A stretch of DNA of 64,000 bases from Bradyrhizobium elkanii WSM2783 (GCF_000472865.1 NZ_AXAP01000021.1:49711-113710); one strand, 5' to 3'; shown: positions 52,613-62,547, counted from the first letter of the stretch. Notes: a model not told the origin generated them from the sequence alone. Program-made: numbers and translations.

Positions 52613-54957
52613 GCATCGCGCGCGTCATCCACACCGCACCGGCGGCCAAACCGAAACTGATCAGCCGGCTCGCGCTCGCTCACGACGGTACTGTGTCGGG
52701 CTTCGTGTTCGATCCCGAGGCTCCCGAGCGCCGCTTCACCGTCGATATCCTGCTCGATGGTCTGGTCCTGAGAACGACCTACGCCGATTCCCTCGTCCCG
52801 GAGCTCTTTGAGCAAGGACTGGATGGCGCTTACGGATTCGCGGTGACACTCGAACCGGACCTGCTGCGCGCCGCGAGCGTCCTTGAGGCACGCCTCGCCA
52901 ATCTTGGAACTTCCATCGGCCATCCCATCGACCTGGAGAATGACAGCGCACTTGTCGATCTTCGACCGACCAGCGAATTGCGCTGGCTGGGTGGTTTGCA
53001 TTTCGAAGGCTGGATCGACAGCGAAATCGTCGCCCCCCTTGAAGCGATCGTCGATGGAGAAACCGTCGCACAGGTCCGCGCGACGGCCTGGACGCACATC
53101 GGCGACAATGCCAATGGGCAAGGATCCCGCAACGCCCGCGCTTTCGATTTCCATGTCCCGCAGCGCTTGGCCGACGGACGTGTCCATAGGATTGGATTGC
53201 GCAAAGAGGACGGCGAGCAGGTCCCGGCAACGGCAGTCTTTGTCGCGTTTCCCGATGGCCTTGCCAGAATGATTGACGCGATCGGAGGGCACGGAGCCGA
53301 GCGCCTCCGCGGCAAATTATACGATCAGCTCATTCCGGCCTCGCTTCCCCTCGCCGACTATGCGAATTGGCGCGATCGCTTCCCGTTGCCAGAACCGCAG
53401 ACGAGCCGGCTTCAACTGGCTGTCGTCATCGCCGGCACCGACGGAACTCAGCAAACGCTCTCCACCCTGGAAACGCAGAGCCACGAAAACTGGACCGCAG
53501 GCGTGATCGACGGTCAGCCGCTTTGCATCGACAGTGACGCCCTCCTGGAGTTTCTCGAAGACGCCGCATCCGATGCGCAACACGTCGTCGTCACCATGGC
53601 GGGCATGTCGCTCGAACCGAACGCGCTGGCTCGCATCGCAGCCGCATTCGACGCCTATCCGGATGCTACGGCCGTGTACGGCGATCTTGACTTCCTCGCC
53701 GGCGATGGCCGGCTGTGGCCGCTTGCGTTTCCGGCGTTCGACTACGAGAGGATGCTCGAGCAAGGGTATTGTGCGCACCTGTTCGCGGTCCGACGAGAAG
53801 CGCTGCTTGCCGGGCTTGAGGCTCGTCCCGACAATCTCTATCGACTTTTCAACTGCCTGCTCGACCATACCGATCCACGACAGGCGAACATCCTGCACTT
53901 GCCGGGAGCCTTGGCGACGCTACCGAAATTCAATCGGGTGAATGCCGCCTCTCGGCTTTCAGCCGCGAGCCACGTGCATCTGCGCGCGCGCGGCATCGGG
54001 GCGGAGGTGAGCCAGCAGCAAGGCAATCTCTTCCCCGCGGTCCGAATCAAACGGTCGATCGCGCACGAGCGGGCGACCGTGATCATCCCGACCCGCGACC
54101 GCCTCTCGTTGTTGCGCACCTGCCTTGACAGCATTGCGCCGGCGGTCGAGCGCTGCCGTGCCGATATCCTCGTCGTCGACAATGATAGCGCCGACCCGGA
54201 GACGATCGACTATTTCGCAGATCTGCGCCGACGCGGTATCCGGACTTTGCGGATTGAGGGGCCGTTCAACTTCGCACGGCTCAACAATCAAGCTGCCACG
54301 ATGCTCGACAGTGACGTCTTATGTCTGCTCAACAACGATATCGAGGCAAGCTCGGACGACTGGCTTGAGGAGATGCTGACGCGGCTGGCCGAACCGAACG
54401 TCGGTGCCGTCGGCGCGCTCTTAACCTGGCCCGGCGGCGTTGTGCAGCATGGCGGCGTCGTCTTGGGAATGAACTTCGCGGCGACCCACGCATACACCGA
54501 CAGATTTGGCGATGATCCCGGTTTTGTTGATCAGCTACTCGTCGCGCACGAATGCAGTGCGCTAACCGCGGCCTGCCTCGTGACCCGACGAAACGACTAT
54601 CTTGCCGTCGGCGGAATGGACGAAGCTCGCTTCGCGGTCGCATTCAACGATGTCGACTATTGTCTCCGCCTGCGCCAAACCGGAAAGCGCATTGTCTTCA
54701 CGCCGCACGCGAAGCTGGTCCACGCGGAATCCGCCAGCCGAGGCAAGGACGATCGGGCGGACCGCCGAGACCGGTTCGAGCGTGAGCTCAGTCTGCTTCG
54801 CGCGCGCTGGGGCGAGTTGCTCAATGACGACCCGACCTACAATCCGCAGCTCTCACGCGATGGAATCCCCTATAGCGGCCTGGCTTGGCCCCCGGGACCG
54901 CGCGACCCCAGGTTCAACAATCTTCCTCCTGCACGCGACATACCGCCAGGATTTTAG
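52609..54957 (+). CDS. Double GT-A-domain glycosyltransferase with N-terminal beta modules
   Basis: The ATG at 52609 (ATGA overlap) gives 782 residues. Two beta modules (about residues 15-200; GTVSGFVFDPEAPERRFTVD, LHFEGWIDSEIVAPLEAIVD) precede a degenerate GT-A-like region (about 265-475), then a clear GT2 domain from about 487 (ATVIIPTRDRLSLLRTCLDS, VLCLLNNDIEASSDDW, AFNDVDYCLRLRQTGKRI). The first GT-like part lacks an evident DxD. It is likely the partner of the 818-residue protein in making one glycan chain. Confidence 0.82.
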   Translation: MSIARVIHTAPAAKPKLISRLALAHDGTVSGFVFDPEAPERRFTVDILLDGLVLRTTYADSLVPELFEQGLDGAYGFAVTLEPDLLRAASVLEARLANLGTSIGHPIDLENDSALVDLRPTSELRWLGGLHFEGWIDSEIVAPLEAIVDGETVAQVRATAWTHIGDNANGQGSRNARAFDFHVPQRLADGRVHRIGLRKEDGEQVPATAVFVAFPDGLARMIDAIGGHGAERLRGKLYDQLIPASLPLADYANWRDRFPLPEPQTSRLQLAVVIAGTDGTQQTLSTLETQSHENWTAGVIDGQPLCIDSDALLEFLEDAASDAQHVVVTMAGMSLEPNALARIAAAFDAYPDATAVYGDLDFLAGDGRLWPLAFPAFDYERMLEQGYCAHLFAVRREALLAGLEARPDNLYRLFNCLLDHTDPRQANILHLPGALATLPKFNRVNAASRLSAASHVHLRARGIGAEVSQQQGNLFPAVRIKRSIAHERATVIIPTRDRLSLLRTCLDSIAPAVERCRADILVVDNDSADPETIDYFADLRRRGIRTLRIEGPFNFARLNNQAATMLDSDVLCLLNNDIEASSDDWLEEMLTRLAEPNVGAVGALLTWPGGVVQHGGVVLGMNFAATHAYTDRFGDDPGFVDQLLVAHECSALTAACLVTRRNDYLAVGGMDEARFAVAFNDVDYCLRLRQTGKRIVFTPHAKLVHAESASRGKDDRADRRDRFERELSLLRARWGELLNDDPTYNPQLSRDGIPYSGLAWPPGPRDPRFNNLPPARDIPPGF

Positions 54958-54988
54958 CGGCATCGCAGGCCACAGCATCAAGTTCGCC

Positions 54989-55090
54989 CTAGAGCGCGAT
55001 GACTTTTCTTATCGTCATCCCGCTCTAGCTCTTGGTTTGAGCGTGATCTTTTTCGGAAAACCGGTCTCCACTTTTCCGGATCACGCTCTA
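54989..55090. repeat. Dispersed palindromic element (double hairpin)
   Basis: Two adjacent hairpins form this element. The first spans 54991-55026 (arms AGAGCG and CGCTCT, with inner GATGAC/GTCATC pairing). The second spans 55039-55088, with perfect 10-bp arms GAGCGTGATC and GATCACGCTC and inner CGGAAAA/TTTTCCG pairing. The second hairpin has the form of palindromic repeats that I recall as frequent between genes in Bradyrhizobium and related genomes. It may also act as a terminator for the glycosyltransferase gene. Confidence 0.75.
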
Positions 55091-55191
55091 ACCGCCGCCC
55101 CGACGACGTCGGCGAAAGGATATCGCCCTTTGCACGGACGGGTCGGACGGCGGCCGTCTTGTCTCGATCAACGTTGAGGCTTCAACAAATC

Positions 55192-56166
55192 CTACGCCAC
55201 CTCGACGGCAGTTTGGCTGGCGCCGATCGCTTGCACCCGGGCGGCAAGCATAGTGCGCGTCCGAACGGGCACCTGACGCTGCGACTTCGCGCGCGGGTAT
55301 GGCAACTCTCTGACCGATTTACCGTTTGGATAAAGGGCTTCGTGCTCCGCCCAATTGTCGAAATGCAACCGCTCGATGTTGTCGACGAACGTCTCGGCTG
55401 GCGTGCTCTCGGCGAGAATCAACGAGTGATCCTCGACCTCCACATGATAATAGGCGAAGGTCGTCGGTACATTGTGCTCTCGGACGATGGACGTGCCGTT
55501 GACTAGCGCGCTCGCCTGAATCAGAGCACCATCGACGAGGACCGCATGGTCCGGCGAAATCAGGAGATCCCGGGAGGGCACGCCCTCAGCCAGTGCGCCG
55601 GCCTTGATGCGGATCGGCAGGACGCGCATCTTGTCGGCGAACCTCGTCGAAACCGTCTGAATGCCGAGCCAGTCGACCGTCGCCACTCCACCATCCTGAG
55701 TTAAGACCTGGTCACCGCGCGTCAAAGTCTCGACAGGTACTTCGCCAGCCGGCGTGCCAATCAGAGTACCGGCCATGAAGCAGATGGTCGTACTGCCGCT
55801 GGTAATGGTCACATCACCGTTATGCCCGTTCAGCTTGCCCGAATACTGGGTGTCGGTCAAAAAAAACGAACGTCCATCGCCGTCCAGGATGATAATCCCG
55901 CTGATCGTGTTGCCGTGATCCTGAACGGTCGCTGCGCCAACGAAAGTGTATTTTCCCGTCTCAAGATCACCCAAATCAGCGCCAATCTTCGCGACCTTGA
56001 TCTTGTCGCCGGCAAAGATCTCACCGCCGTTCGGATCTTTGACCTTCACGCCGCCTGCCACGTAATCCACAAAATCGGTCTTCGGATTGGCATCGTCAAT
56101 TCGGTAGCTCGCCTTACCGCCGTAGGCCAATGCATAGGCGTAGTGAAACGTCTCGCTAGTCGCCAT
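55192..56166 (-). CDS. Hint-domain protein
   Basis: The ATG at 56166, after GAGGGG, gives 324 residues. Residues 1-128 are a G/D/T-rich N-terminal domain (IIILDGDGRSFFLTDTQYSG). The Hint domain starts at C129 (ICFMAGTLIGTPAGEVPVET, RGDQVLTQDGG) and includes SRDLLISPDHAVLVDGALIQ and the C-terminal block YYHVEVEDHSLILAEST. Hint domains fold like inteins and Hedgehog C-domains, and can catalyse N-S acyl shift. No Sec signal is visible; export by type I secretion is possible. The gene is divergent from an AraC regulator. Confidence 0.85.
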   Translation of the reverse strand: MATSETFHYAYALAYGGKASYRIDDANPKTDFVDYVAGGVKVKDPNGGEIFAGDKIKVAKIGADLGDLETGKYTFVGAATVQDHGNTISGIIILDGDGRSFFLTDTQYSGKLNGHNGDVTITSGSTTICFMAGTLIGTPAGEVPVETLTRGDQVLTQDGGVATVDWLGIQTVSTRFADKMRVLPIRIKAGALAEGVPSRDLLISPDHAVLVDGALIQASALVNGTSIVREHNVPTTFAYYHVEVEDHSLILAESTPAETFVDNIERLHFDNWAEHEALYPNGKSVRELPYPRAKSQRQVPVRTRTMLAARVQAIGASQTAVEVA

Positions 56167-56345
56167 CGAACCCCTCACTCTGAATGTTATGGATAAGTTA
56201 ACATTATAAAGACACGTTAGCGTTCCGATAACCTTTGCGCAATCCGGAAAGGGGCCGCTGAGACGGTTCGGCAAAATATTGCGATAATCTGCAAATTCGC
56301 TTATCGATCATCACTGATAATATCAGCATTGAAAGATAATTGGGA
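56167..56345. promoter_or_regulatory. Divergent AT-rich promoter region of the Hint and AraC genes
   Basis: This strongly AT-rich stretch separates the minus-strand Hint gene and the plus-strand araC-type gene. It includes an inverted repeat CTGATA-A-TATCAG (56314-56326) shortly before the AraC gene start, and GCAA-AATA-TTGC at 56271-56282. Both are candidates for autoregulation. Confidence 0.45.
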
Positions 56346-57374
56346 ATGATGATTAGATCGTACCGGTGGAAGCCAGCCGGTGATCAGGAAGAAGCGCAGA
56401 CATGGCTCGCCACCTACCATCCCATTTATCTAAGTAATAAAGTCCCCCTCCTCGGCCCCGGAGGATCGCAAGAGATTTGGGCCGGTCGAATCTTTGTGCT
56501 TAGCCAGACTAGCTGCGCGCATGCCGAGCTGGTCCGGGGGGCAACGGCGGTCTCAGGCCGCGCAGTCGATCACTTCGCCCTCCAAGTCGTGATGGGCGGC
56601 TTTGTTGAAATGCATCATCATGGAGGCACGGTGACTGCCCGCGCCGGGGATTTGCTTTTGTTGGACCTTCAGGCGCCGGTTCGGCTCATCCGCGGCACCG
56701 ATAACGGTCCCAGTGCTGACCTGACGCTCTGGATACCGCGAGCGAGCCTGCCGGCGAAGTTCGCGGATCTGACCGCCAGACATGGCACGCTGGCCAAGGC
56801 AGCCGCCCCGGGCGCCTCCGTGGTCTCCGCAGCCTTGCAGGCCATGCTTGCACAGGTCCACCTTGTCACTGCCGCGGAGATGGATGAAATCGCGTCGGGC
56901 ATTGCGTTGCTGGCGGTACAGATACTGACCTTGGAGGCGAGACGCAATTCAGCCGTTGAGCCTTCGGATTCGCTGCCTCTCGACAGCTTTGTCATCATCA
57001 GTCGCTACATTGAGAATCATCTTGCGGCGAAGGACCTGAGCGCCGACAGTCTGGTCAAGACGTTCGGCCTATCCCGAGCCTCTTTATATCGTCTCTTTGA
57101 ACCAACTGGCGGTGTTGCATCCTACATCCGCGCACGCCGCCTCGCCCGCGTTCAACAGGAGATCACGGCTGGGGGACTCGGCAACAGACGGATAGCCCCG
57201 ATCGCCTACGGCTACGGATTTCGTAGCATTCCCGCATTCAATCGGGCCTTTAAGAGCACGTACGGCCAAACGCCCCGCGAGGCGCTCACGGCGAAACGAT
57301 CAAGCTTACCCTCCCCCGCTGGTTCGTCTCACGCGTTGGGACAACTTGCGCAATGGCTCTTGGACGTTTCGTGA
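56346..57374 (+). CDS. AraC family transcriptional regulator
   Basis: From ATG 56346 the product has 342 residues: an N-terminal cupin-like sensing domain of the AraC-binding-like type (VDHFALQVVMGGFVEMHHHG, ARAGDLLLLDLQAPVRLIRG) and a C-terminal double helix-turn-helix (DLSADSLVKTFGLSRASLYR, YGYGFRSIPAFNRAFKSTYG). This layout is the one with an AraC_binding_2 domain. It probably regulates the divergent Hint gene, the surface glycan genes, or both. Confidence 0.9.
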   Translation: MMIRSYRWKPAGDQEEAQTWLATYHPIYLSNKVPLLGPGGSQEIWAGRIFVLSQTSCAHAELVRGATAVSGRAVDHFALQVVMGGFVEMHHHGGTVTARAGDLLLLDLQAPVRLIRGTDNGPSADLTLWIPRASLPAKFADLTARHGTLAKAAAPGASVVSAALQAMLAQVHLVTAAEMDEIASGIALLAVQILTLEARRNSAVEPSDSLPLDSFVIISRYIENHLAAKDLSADSLVKTFGLSRASLYRLFEPTGGVASYIRARRLARVQQEITAGGLGNRRIAPIAYGYGFRSIPAFNRAFKSTYGQTPREALTAKRSSLPSPAGSSHALGQLAQWLLDVS

Positions 57375-57686
57375 CAATCTTGCCGCGATAAATCCGGCCG
57401 TTGACAATTCCTCTTTGCGGGACGACGACTGCAGCAATAGCCCGCGCAACCGATGTCGGTTCATCTACGCCGGCGGTTAATGAATTGCGTCGCCCTCCAC
57501 GATTAAGCCGTCTTTTTGAGCTGCTTTTAACAAACGGTCGTTGTTGTTTTAGCCGCCCGATCGTAGGCATGCACCCGTCGTTTAGCTGATTATCTGTCGC
57601 TTTTCTGTCATGTTTGATCTTGAAGACCGTTTCGCTTGGCTGATGCGCTCGATCTGTCCAATTCAAACGCTGGAGTCACACCCAGC
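57375..57686. other. Intergenic region upstream of the TPR glycosyltransferase gene
   Basis: About 310 bases with no convincing gene. The region is AT-richer in its right half and includes a TTGACA hexamer near 57400 without a matching -10. A TTG at 57636 in frame with the downstream gene would extend that protein by 17 residues. Confidence 0.4.
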
Positions 57687-60600
57687 ATGAATGACGGACA
57701 GCCGGCAAAAATGCTTATCGAGCAAGGCCGGCGAATTCGAGCGACGGGCGATCGCACAGCTTCACTCGCCGCATTCCTCAGGGCGACGGAGAGCGACCCT
57801 TCCAACGTCATTGCAACCGTTGAAAGCGGCTATGATCACCTGCATCTGGCACAGATCCCTCAGGCACGCTCCATGTTCGAGCGCTCGCTCGCGCTGGATC
57901 CAGATAACAAGCCGGCCTTGATCGGCCTCGGTCATACCCTGCGACATCTGCGGGAGTTCGAAGGTGCCGCGCAATCGTTCCAGCGAGTCCTGCAACTTGA
58001 GCCTGGCCATGCCGGTGCCAACGAAGGACTGGGCTATGCGCTGAAATCCTTGGGCAGGAACGAGGATGCGCTCGCAGCATTCCAGGCTGCAGCCCGCGCC
58101 AATCCGAGAGACATCAGACCACATATTGAAGTTGCGCACATGCTGCGCGATCTCGGCCAGAACAAGGAGGCCGTCACCGCGCTGCGTGATATAGTCGCGC
58201 AAGACCCCAATAACACTGCCCATCTGTTGACGCTTGCGCGTTTGTTGCGGCAAACTGGCGCGGCAGTCGAAGCACTCGACACTTTCCGAAAGCTTGCGGA
58301 ACTCGATTCCGCCAATCTCGGCTTCAGAATCGAGCTTGGGCATCTTCTTCGTGAAACCGACCTCATCGACGAGGCGCGGGACGTCCTTGAAAAGGTTCTG
58401 CAGGAGGCGCCTCTCAATATCAGCGCGCTGAATGCTCTCGGGTGGACGCACCGCAAGGCAAATTCTCTTGAAGCTGCCCAGGTCTGCTTCGAGAAAATTC
58501 TTGAGATCGAACCAACCAACGTCGGAGCTTTGCACGCGCTCGGTCTCGTCGAACGGCAGCGCGGCGGCCATGAAAATGCGCTCGTGCTGTTTACTCGCGC
58601 GAAGGAAGTCAGCCCAAAGGCCTTCCATATTCGCCTCGAGGTTTGTCACTGCCTTCAGAACTTGAAACGCTTCGGCGATGCCATCGACGAATTCAGAGAG
58701 GTTCTGCGCGAGTGGCCCCGAAGCCGCGAAGCTCATCTTGGCCTCGGTTATGCCATGCGCGCTTCCGGCAAGGTCGAGCAGGCCCTGGACGCGTTCGACG
58801 AAGCCGCCCGCGATGATCCCTCCCACCCAAACGGCTTGATCGAAGCGGGACATACTCTGCTCCGTCTTGGTCGACCAGCCGAGGCCGAGCAGCGGTTTCG
58901 CGGCGCGCTCGATCGATCGCCAGGCAACGCGGCCGCGTTGGTCGGTCTGAGCTATGCCCTCCGCCGCCTTAGGCGCGCCGGCGAGGCGGAAGAAGCTTTA
59001 CGTCAAGCTCTTCGCCGGGAGCCTGGCAATCACGGTGCGCGTATCGCGCTGGCGCACCTTTTGGAGGCTGGATACCGCCTCGAAGAAGCCGCCGAACTTT
59101 TGCTAGAACTCATCTCCAGACAGCCGGAGCATGCCGACGGTCTCGCCGCGCTGGGCAATATCCGTCGGCGTCAGGGCGATCGCGAGCAGGCTTTGGCGTT
59201 TTTCCGCCGAGCTTCGAAGGCGGATCCGACGAATATATCTCGCCTGACCGACATCGCGATCGAGCTTCGCGACGTCGGGCGGTTTGAAGACGCCGAAATG
59301 CTGCTCGATAAAGTCCTCGCCGTCAGCCGGGCCGATGCGCGGGCATTGCTGCAGCGCGGGCAACTGCTGCGTCGCCAGGAACGCCGATCTGAGGCTCTTG
59401 CCGCCTTTTCGGAGTTGCTGAGGCTTGACCCAAACAGTGCGCAGGCGATGGTCGAAGCTGCCGCCGAAGAGCGTGCCCTCGGCCGCCCGCACGTGGCCAG
59501 GCAAGGGCTGGAAAAGGCATTGGATATCGAAGTCGATCACCTCGACGCGCTGCTTGCTCTGGCCGACATCGCCTCGCAGAGTGACGATGCCGATACGGCG
59601 CTTGCGCTGTATCGGCGGGCTGGCAAGTCGCATCCGACAAGCGTCTGGGCTCGGCTGGGCGAAGCGCGCGTCTGCTTTGAGCTTGGCGAGCGCGATCGGG
59701 CGTTCCAGGTCGTGACGGCGGCGCGCGAGTGCCTTGGCCCTCACCCTGAAATTGCGGGCGTCGAGGTTGAGTTTCTCAGGCATATGCGCGACTGGACGAG
59801 GGCTCAGGAAGTGCTCGATGAGGCGCTCGCCGACGCATCGCGGCCGAATTTCTGGTTGTGGTCCCACAAAGTGCAGATTGCGACGATGACCGGCCAGTAC
59901 GACGCTGCCGCGCGTCTCCTGCAACAGGCGCCGGCATCGGACACGGTCGCTGAGGCCCGCGTGGCCCTGCTCGGCGGACAGCTTGCCGAGGCGCAGTTCC
60001 GCTACGAAGAGGCGATTTCGCTTTACCAGCAGTCGATCCGTTTGAATTCCGGAGATGCCTGGTCGCACTTCGAGCTCGCCCGCGCCGCCCTCATGAATCT
60101 CGACGTCGATGTCGCCCGTGCCGCGCTCGGCGCCTTCATCCAAGTCAGCCAATCGTCATTGTTGCTGCGCGGGCAGTCGCTCAGCCCATCGCAGAACCAT
60201 GTCGGCCAGCTGCTCGATGAATTTCTGCTCGATAGTGAGGCTCTGGCGACGCTGCGCCGCATCCGCCTTCGTCCGCCCGATTCGCAATTCGAACCGTTGA
60301 GCGAATTGATCAGGCAACACCCGGACTATACGCCCGCAGCGCTCATCGCCGCGATCGCGCTGCGCCAGACCGGCCAGTTTCAGCAGGAAGCAACTGTCCA
60401 AAGCTCCCTGAAACGTACCATTCCCTCTACGATCGCGCAGTTCTGGGATGTTACGCCCCCGGAGGATGTCCGCGACCTAATGAAGTCATGGCAAGAGCTT
60501 CATCCGACGTATCAGTGGACATGTTTTGACGACCAGAAGGCGGTTGCGTTCCTGAACGAACATTACGGACGCGAGATCGTAGACGCCTATTTTCGCGCGC

Positions 60601-61070
60601 CACTCCCTGCACAAAAGGCGGACATCTTCCGTCTGGCATTCCTGGTTGCTCGTGGCGGAATCTATGCCGACGCGGACGATCGTTGTCTGATGCCGGTCGA
60701 CAGCTTCATTCGACCCGATGCGACGCTGGTTGTTCATCAGGAAAATTACGGTTCCATCGGCAACAACTTCATCGCGGCAACGCCCGAGCATCCGGTGCTG
60801 GCTCGGGCGCTGGAGCTTGCTGCGGCGGCTATACGCCGCGGTGATCGCGACCTCATCTGGCTATCGACCGGTCCCGGACTGTTGACTCGTGCGTTTGCTC
60901 AAGAGTGGGCGGCGCAGCGGCCGGTAGGCCTACTCCGAAGAACGCAGGTGATGAACCTCGGAGAGCTGCAGCGCTCGGTCGGAATCCACTGCCCGGTCCG
61001 CTACAAGTCGACCGAACTGCACTGGAGCCGATCGGCCTTCGCACAGAAGGCCCTCCGCCGGCGAGGGTAA
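57687..61070 (+). CDS. Giant TPR protein with C-terminal DXD sugar transferase domain
   Basis: From ATG 57687 the product has 1127 residues; TTG 57636 would give 1144. Residues about 20-880 are serial TPR repeats (for example SMFERSLALDPDNKPALIGL, LGHTLRHLREFEGAAQSFQR), more than twenty in number. From about residue 910 a GT32-like domain follows (IPSTIAQFWDVTPPEDVRDL), with KADIFRLAFLVARGGIYADA and the metal-binding DXD near residue 993 (YADADDRC). TPR arrays present protein or glycan substrates to the catalytic part, as in O-GlcNAc transferase-like architectures. It lies beside rhamnose genes. Confidence 0.87.
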   Translation: MNDGQPAKMLIEQGRRIRATGDRTASLAAFLRATESDPSNVIATVESGYDHLHLAQIPQARSMFERSLALDPDNKPALIGLGHTLRHLREFEGAAQSFQRVLQLEPGHAGANEGLGYALKSLGRNEDALAAFQAAARANPRDIRPHIEVAHMLRDLGQNKEAVTALRDIVAQDPNNTAHLLTLARLLRQTGAAVEALDTFRKLAELDSANLGFRIELGHLLRETDLIDEARDVLEKVLQEAPLNISALNALGWTHRKANSLEAAQVCFEKILEIEPTNVGALHALGLVERQRGGHENALVLFTRAKEVSPKAFHIRLEVCHCLQNLKRFGDAIDEFREVLREWPRSREAHLGLGYAMRASGKVEQALDAFDEAARDDPSHPNGLIEAGHTLLRLGRPAEAEQRFRGALDRSPGNAAALVGLSYALRRLRRAGEAEEALRQALRREPGNHGARIALAHLLEAGYRLEEAAELLLELISRQPEHADGLAALGNIRRRQGDREQALAFFRRASKADPTNISRLTDIAIELRDVGRFEDAEMLLDKVLAVSRADARALLQRGQLLRRQERRSEALAAFSELLRLDPNSAQAMVEAAAEERALGRPHVARQGLEKALDIEVDHLDALLALADIASQSDDADTALALYRRAGKSHPTSVWARLGEARVCFELGERDRAFQVVTAARECLGPHPEIAGVEVEFLRHMRDWTRAQEVLDEALADASRPNFWLWSHKVQIATMTGQYDAAARLLQQAPASDTVAEARVALLGGQLAEAQFRYEEAISLYQQSIRLNSGDAWSHFELARAALMNLDVDVARAALGAFIQVSQSSLLLRGQSLSPSQNHVGQLLDEFLLDSEALATLRRIRLRPPDSQFEPLSELIRQHPDYTPAALIAAIALRQTGQFQQEATVQSSLKRTIPSTIAQFWDVTPPEDVRDLMKSWQELHPTYQWTCFDDQKAVAFLNEHYGREIVDAYFRAPLPAQKADIFRLAFLVARGGIYADADDRCLMPVDSFIRPDATLVVHQENYGSIGNNFIAATPEHPVLARALELAAAAIRRGDRDLIWLSTGPGLLTRAFAQEWAAQRPVGLLRRTQVMNLGELQRSVGIHCPVRYKSTELHWSRSAFAQKALRRRG

Positions 61071-61078
61071 ATCAGTCG

Positions 61079-61993
61079 TCAGCGGCTCGCCGGTGCTTGT
61101 AGCATGACCGCGAACTCCTCGAGCTCCGCTGTCAAGGCATCCTGCCAGGCCGGCGTGGTCACTCCGAACTGATCTTTCAGGCGCGACAGATCGAGCCGAG
61201 AATTGCCGGGCCGCTTGGCCTTGGTCGGGAAATCGGCGGTCGCGATCGGAACGATGGTCTCCACGGCGAGCTCCACACCGCGCGACTTCAGGCCGGCGAC
61301 GATGGCGCTCGCGAAGCCATGCCAACTGGTCTCGCCGGTGCAGACAAGGTTAACCACACCACTGTTGCGCACAAGGAGCCCGTTCAAGTCCGAAAGGTTT
61401 GGCAGCACGATGCCGGCGATCGCGTCGGCAATCGCGCTCGCCGACGTCGGGGCGCCGATCTGGTCGGCGACGATGCGCAGCTCTTTGCGCTCGCCGGCCA
61501 GCCGCGCGATCGTACGCAGGAAGTTGGCTCCCTTGGCGGCATAGACCCAGGACGTGCGCGCGATCAGATGCGGCCCGCCGGCCGACTGGATCGCCGCGTC
61601 GCCGGCCAGCTTGCTGGCGCCATAGACCGAGAGCGGGTTCGTGGGGCTGTCCTCGCGCCACGGCTTGTCGCCAGAGCCGTCGAAGACATAGTCGGTGGAG
61701 AAATGCACCAGCGGCACGCGATGCTGTGTCGCCCATTTCGCAATCATCTCCGGCGCCTTGGCATTGACGAGGAAGGCGAGTTCGCGTTCGTCTTCGGCGC
61801 GATCCACTGCGGTATAGGCCGCAGGGTTGATGATGAGATCTGGTCGGAAACTGCCGAGCCTCTCAGCGAGCGTCTCAGGCTTAGATAGATCAAACTCCGC
61901 GCGGGGCGGCGCGATGGTCGTGCCATGCTTCGCCAGCAACGGCAGCAATGCGCCGCCCACCTGGCCGTTGGTGCCCGTCAACAAGATCCGCAT
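61079..61993 (-). CDS. rmlD: dTDP-4-dehydrorhamnose reductase
   Basis: The 304-residue SDR-fold enzyme makes dTDP-L-rhamnose in the last step. Motifs: MRILLTGTNGQVGGALLPLL, INPAAYTAVDRAEDE, HFSTDYVFDGSGDKPWREDS and the YGASKLAGD active site. It overlaps rmlC by one base (TGATG). The genes for the other steps lie beside it. Confidence 0.95.
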   Translation of the reverse strand: MRILLTGTNGQVGGALLPLLAKHGTTIAPPRAEFDLSKPETLAERLGSFRPDLIINPAAYTAVDRAEDERELAFLVNAKAPEMIAKWATQHRVPLVHFSTDYVFDGSGDKPWREDSPTNPLSVYGASKLAGDAAIQSAGGPHLIARTSWVYAAKGANFLRTIARLAGERKELRIVADQIGAPTSASAIADAIAGIVLPNLSDLNGLLVRNSGVVNLVCTGETSWHGFASAIVAGLKSRGVELAVETIVPIATADFPTKAKRPGNSRLDLSRLKDQFGVTTPAWQDALTAELEEFAVMLQAPASR

Positions 61994-62547
61994 CAGATTT
62001 GCCCATAGACTGGAAGGTTTTTGACGTCGGCTAACAGCGGTGCCACCGCGTCCTTGGCCGACAAAGACGGCTTTTCGACGCCCCAGTTGATGCCGATCGC
62101 GGGATCGTCCCAGCGGATCGAGACCTCATCCTTGGGACTGTAAAGATCGTCGCATTTGTAGAAAAAATCGGCGGTTTCGGAGAGAACGACAAAGCCGTGC
62201 GCGAAGCCACGGGGGACCCAGAGTTGTCGCCTGTTCTCTTCGCTCAATTCGACGGCAACATGGCGTCCAAAATTCGGGCTGCCGACCCGCACGTCGACGG
62301 CGACATCCAGCACCTTGCCGCGCAGCGCGGTGACCAGTTTGCCCTGCGTAACCGGATTCTGCAGATGCAGCCCGCGCAGCACGCCAAAGCTCGAGCGTGA
62401 CATGTTGTCCTGCACGAAAGGCCGCGCGATCCCGTGCTCCGCGTAACGGAAGGACTGATAAGTTTCGAGGAAAAAGCCGCGCTGATCGCCGAACAGCTTG
62501 GGTTCGATGATGAGGACTTCAGGAAGCTCGGTCTGGATGACATTCAT
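61993..62547 (-). CDS. rmlC: dTDP-4-dehydrorhamnose 3,5-epimerase
   Basis: The 184-residue cupin epimerase has the RmlC features: LIIEPKLFGDQRGFFLETYQ, RGLHLQNPVTQGKLV with the catalytic His, and PRGFAHGFVVLSETADFFYK. It precedes rmlD on the minus strand and is divergent from rmlA. Confidence 0.95.
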   Translation of the reverse strand: MNVIQTELPEVLIIEPKLFGDQRGFFLETYQSFRYAEHGIARPFVQDNMSRSSFGVLRGLHLQNPVTQGKLVTALRGKVLDVAVDVRVGSPNFGRHVAVELSEENRRQLWVPRGFAHGFVVLSETADFFYKCDDLYSPKDEVSIRWDDPAIGINWGVEKPSLSAKDAVAPLLADVKNLPVYGQI

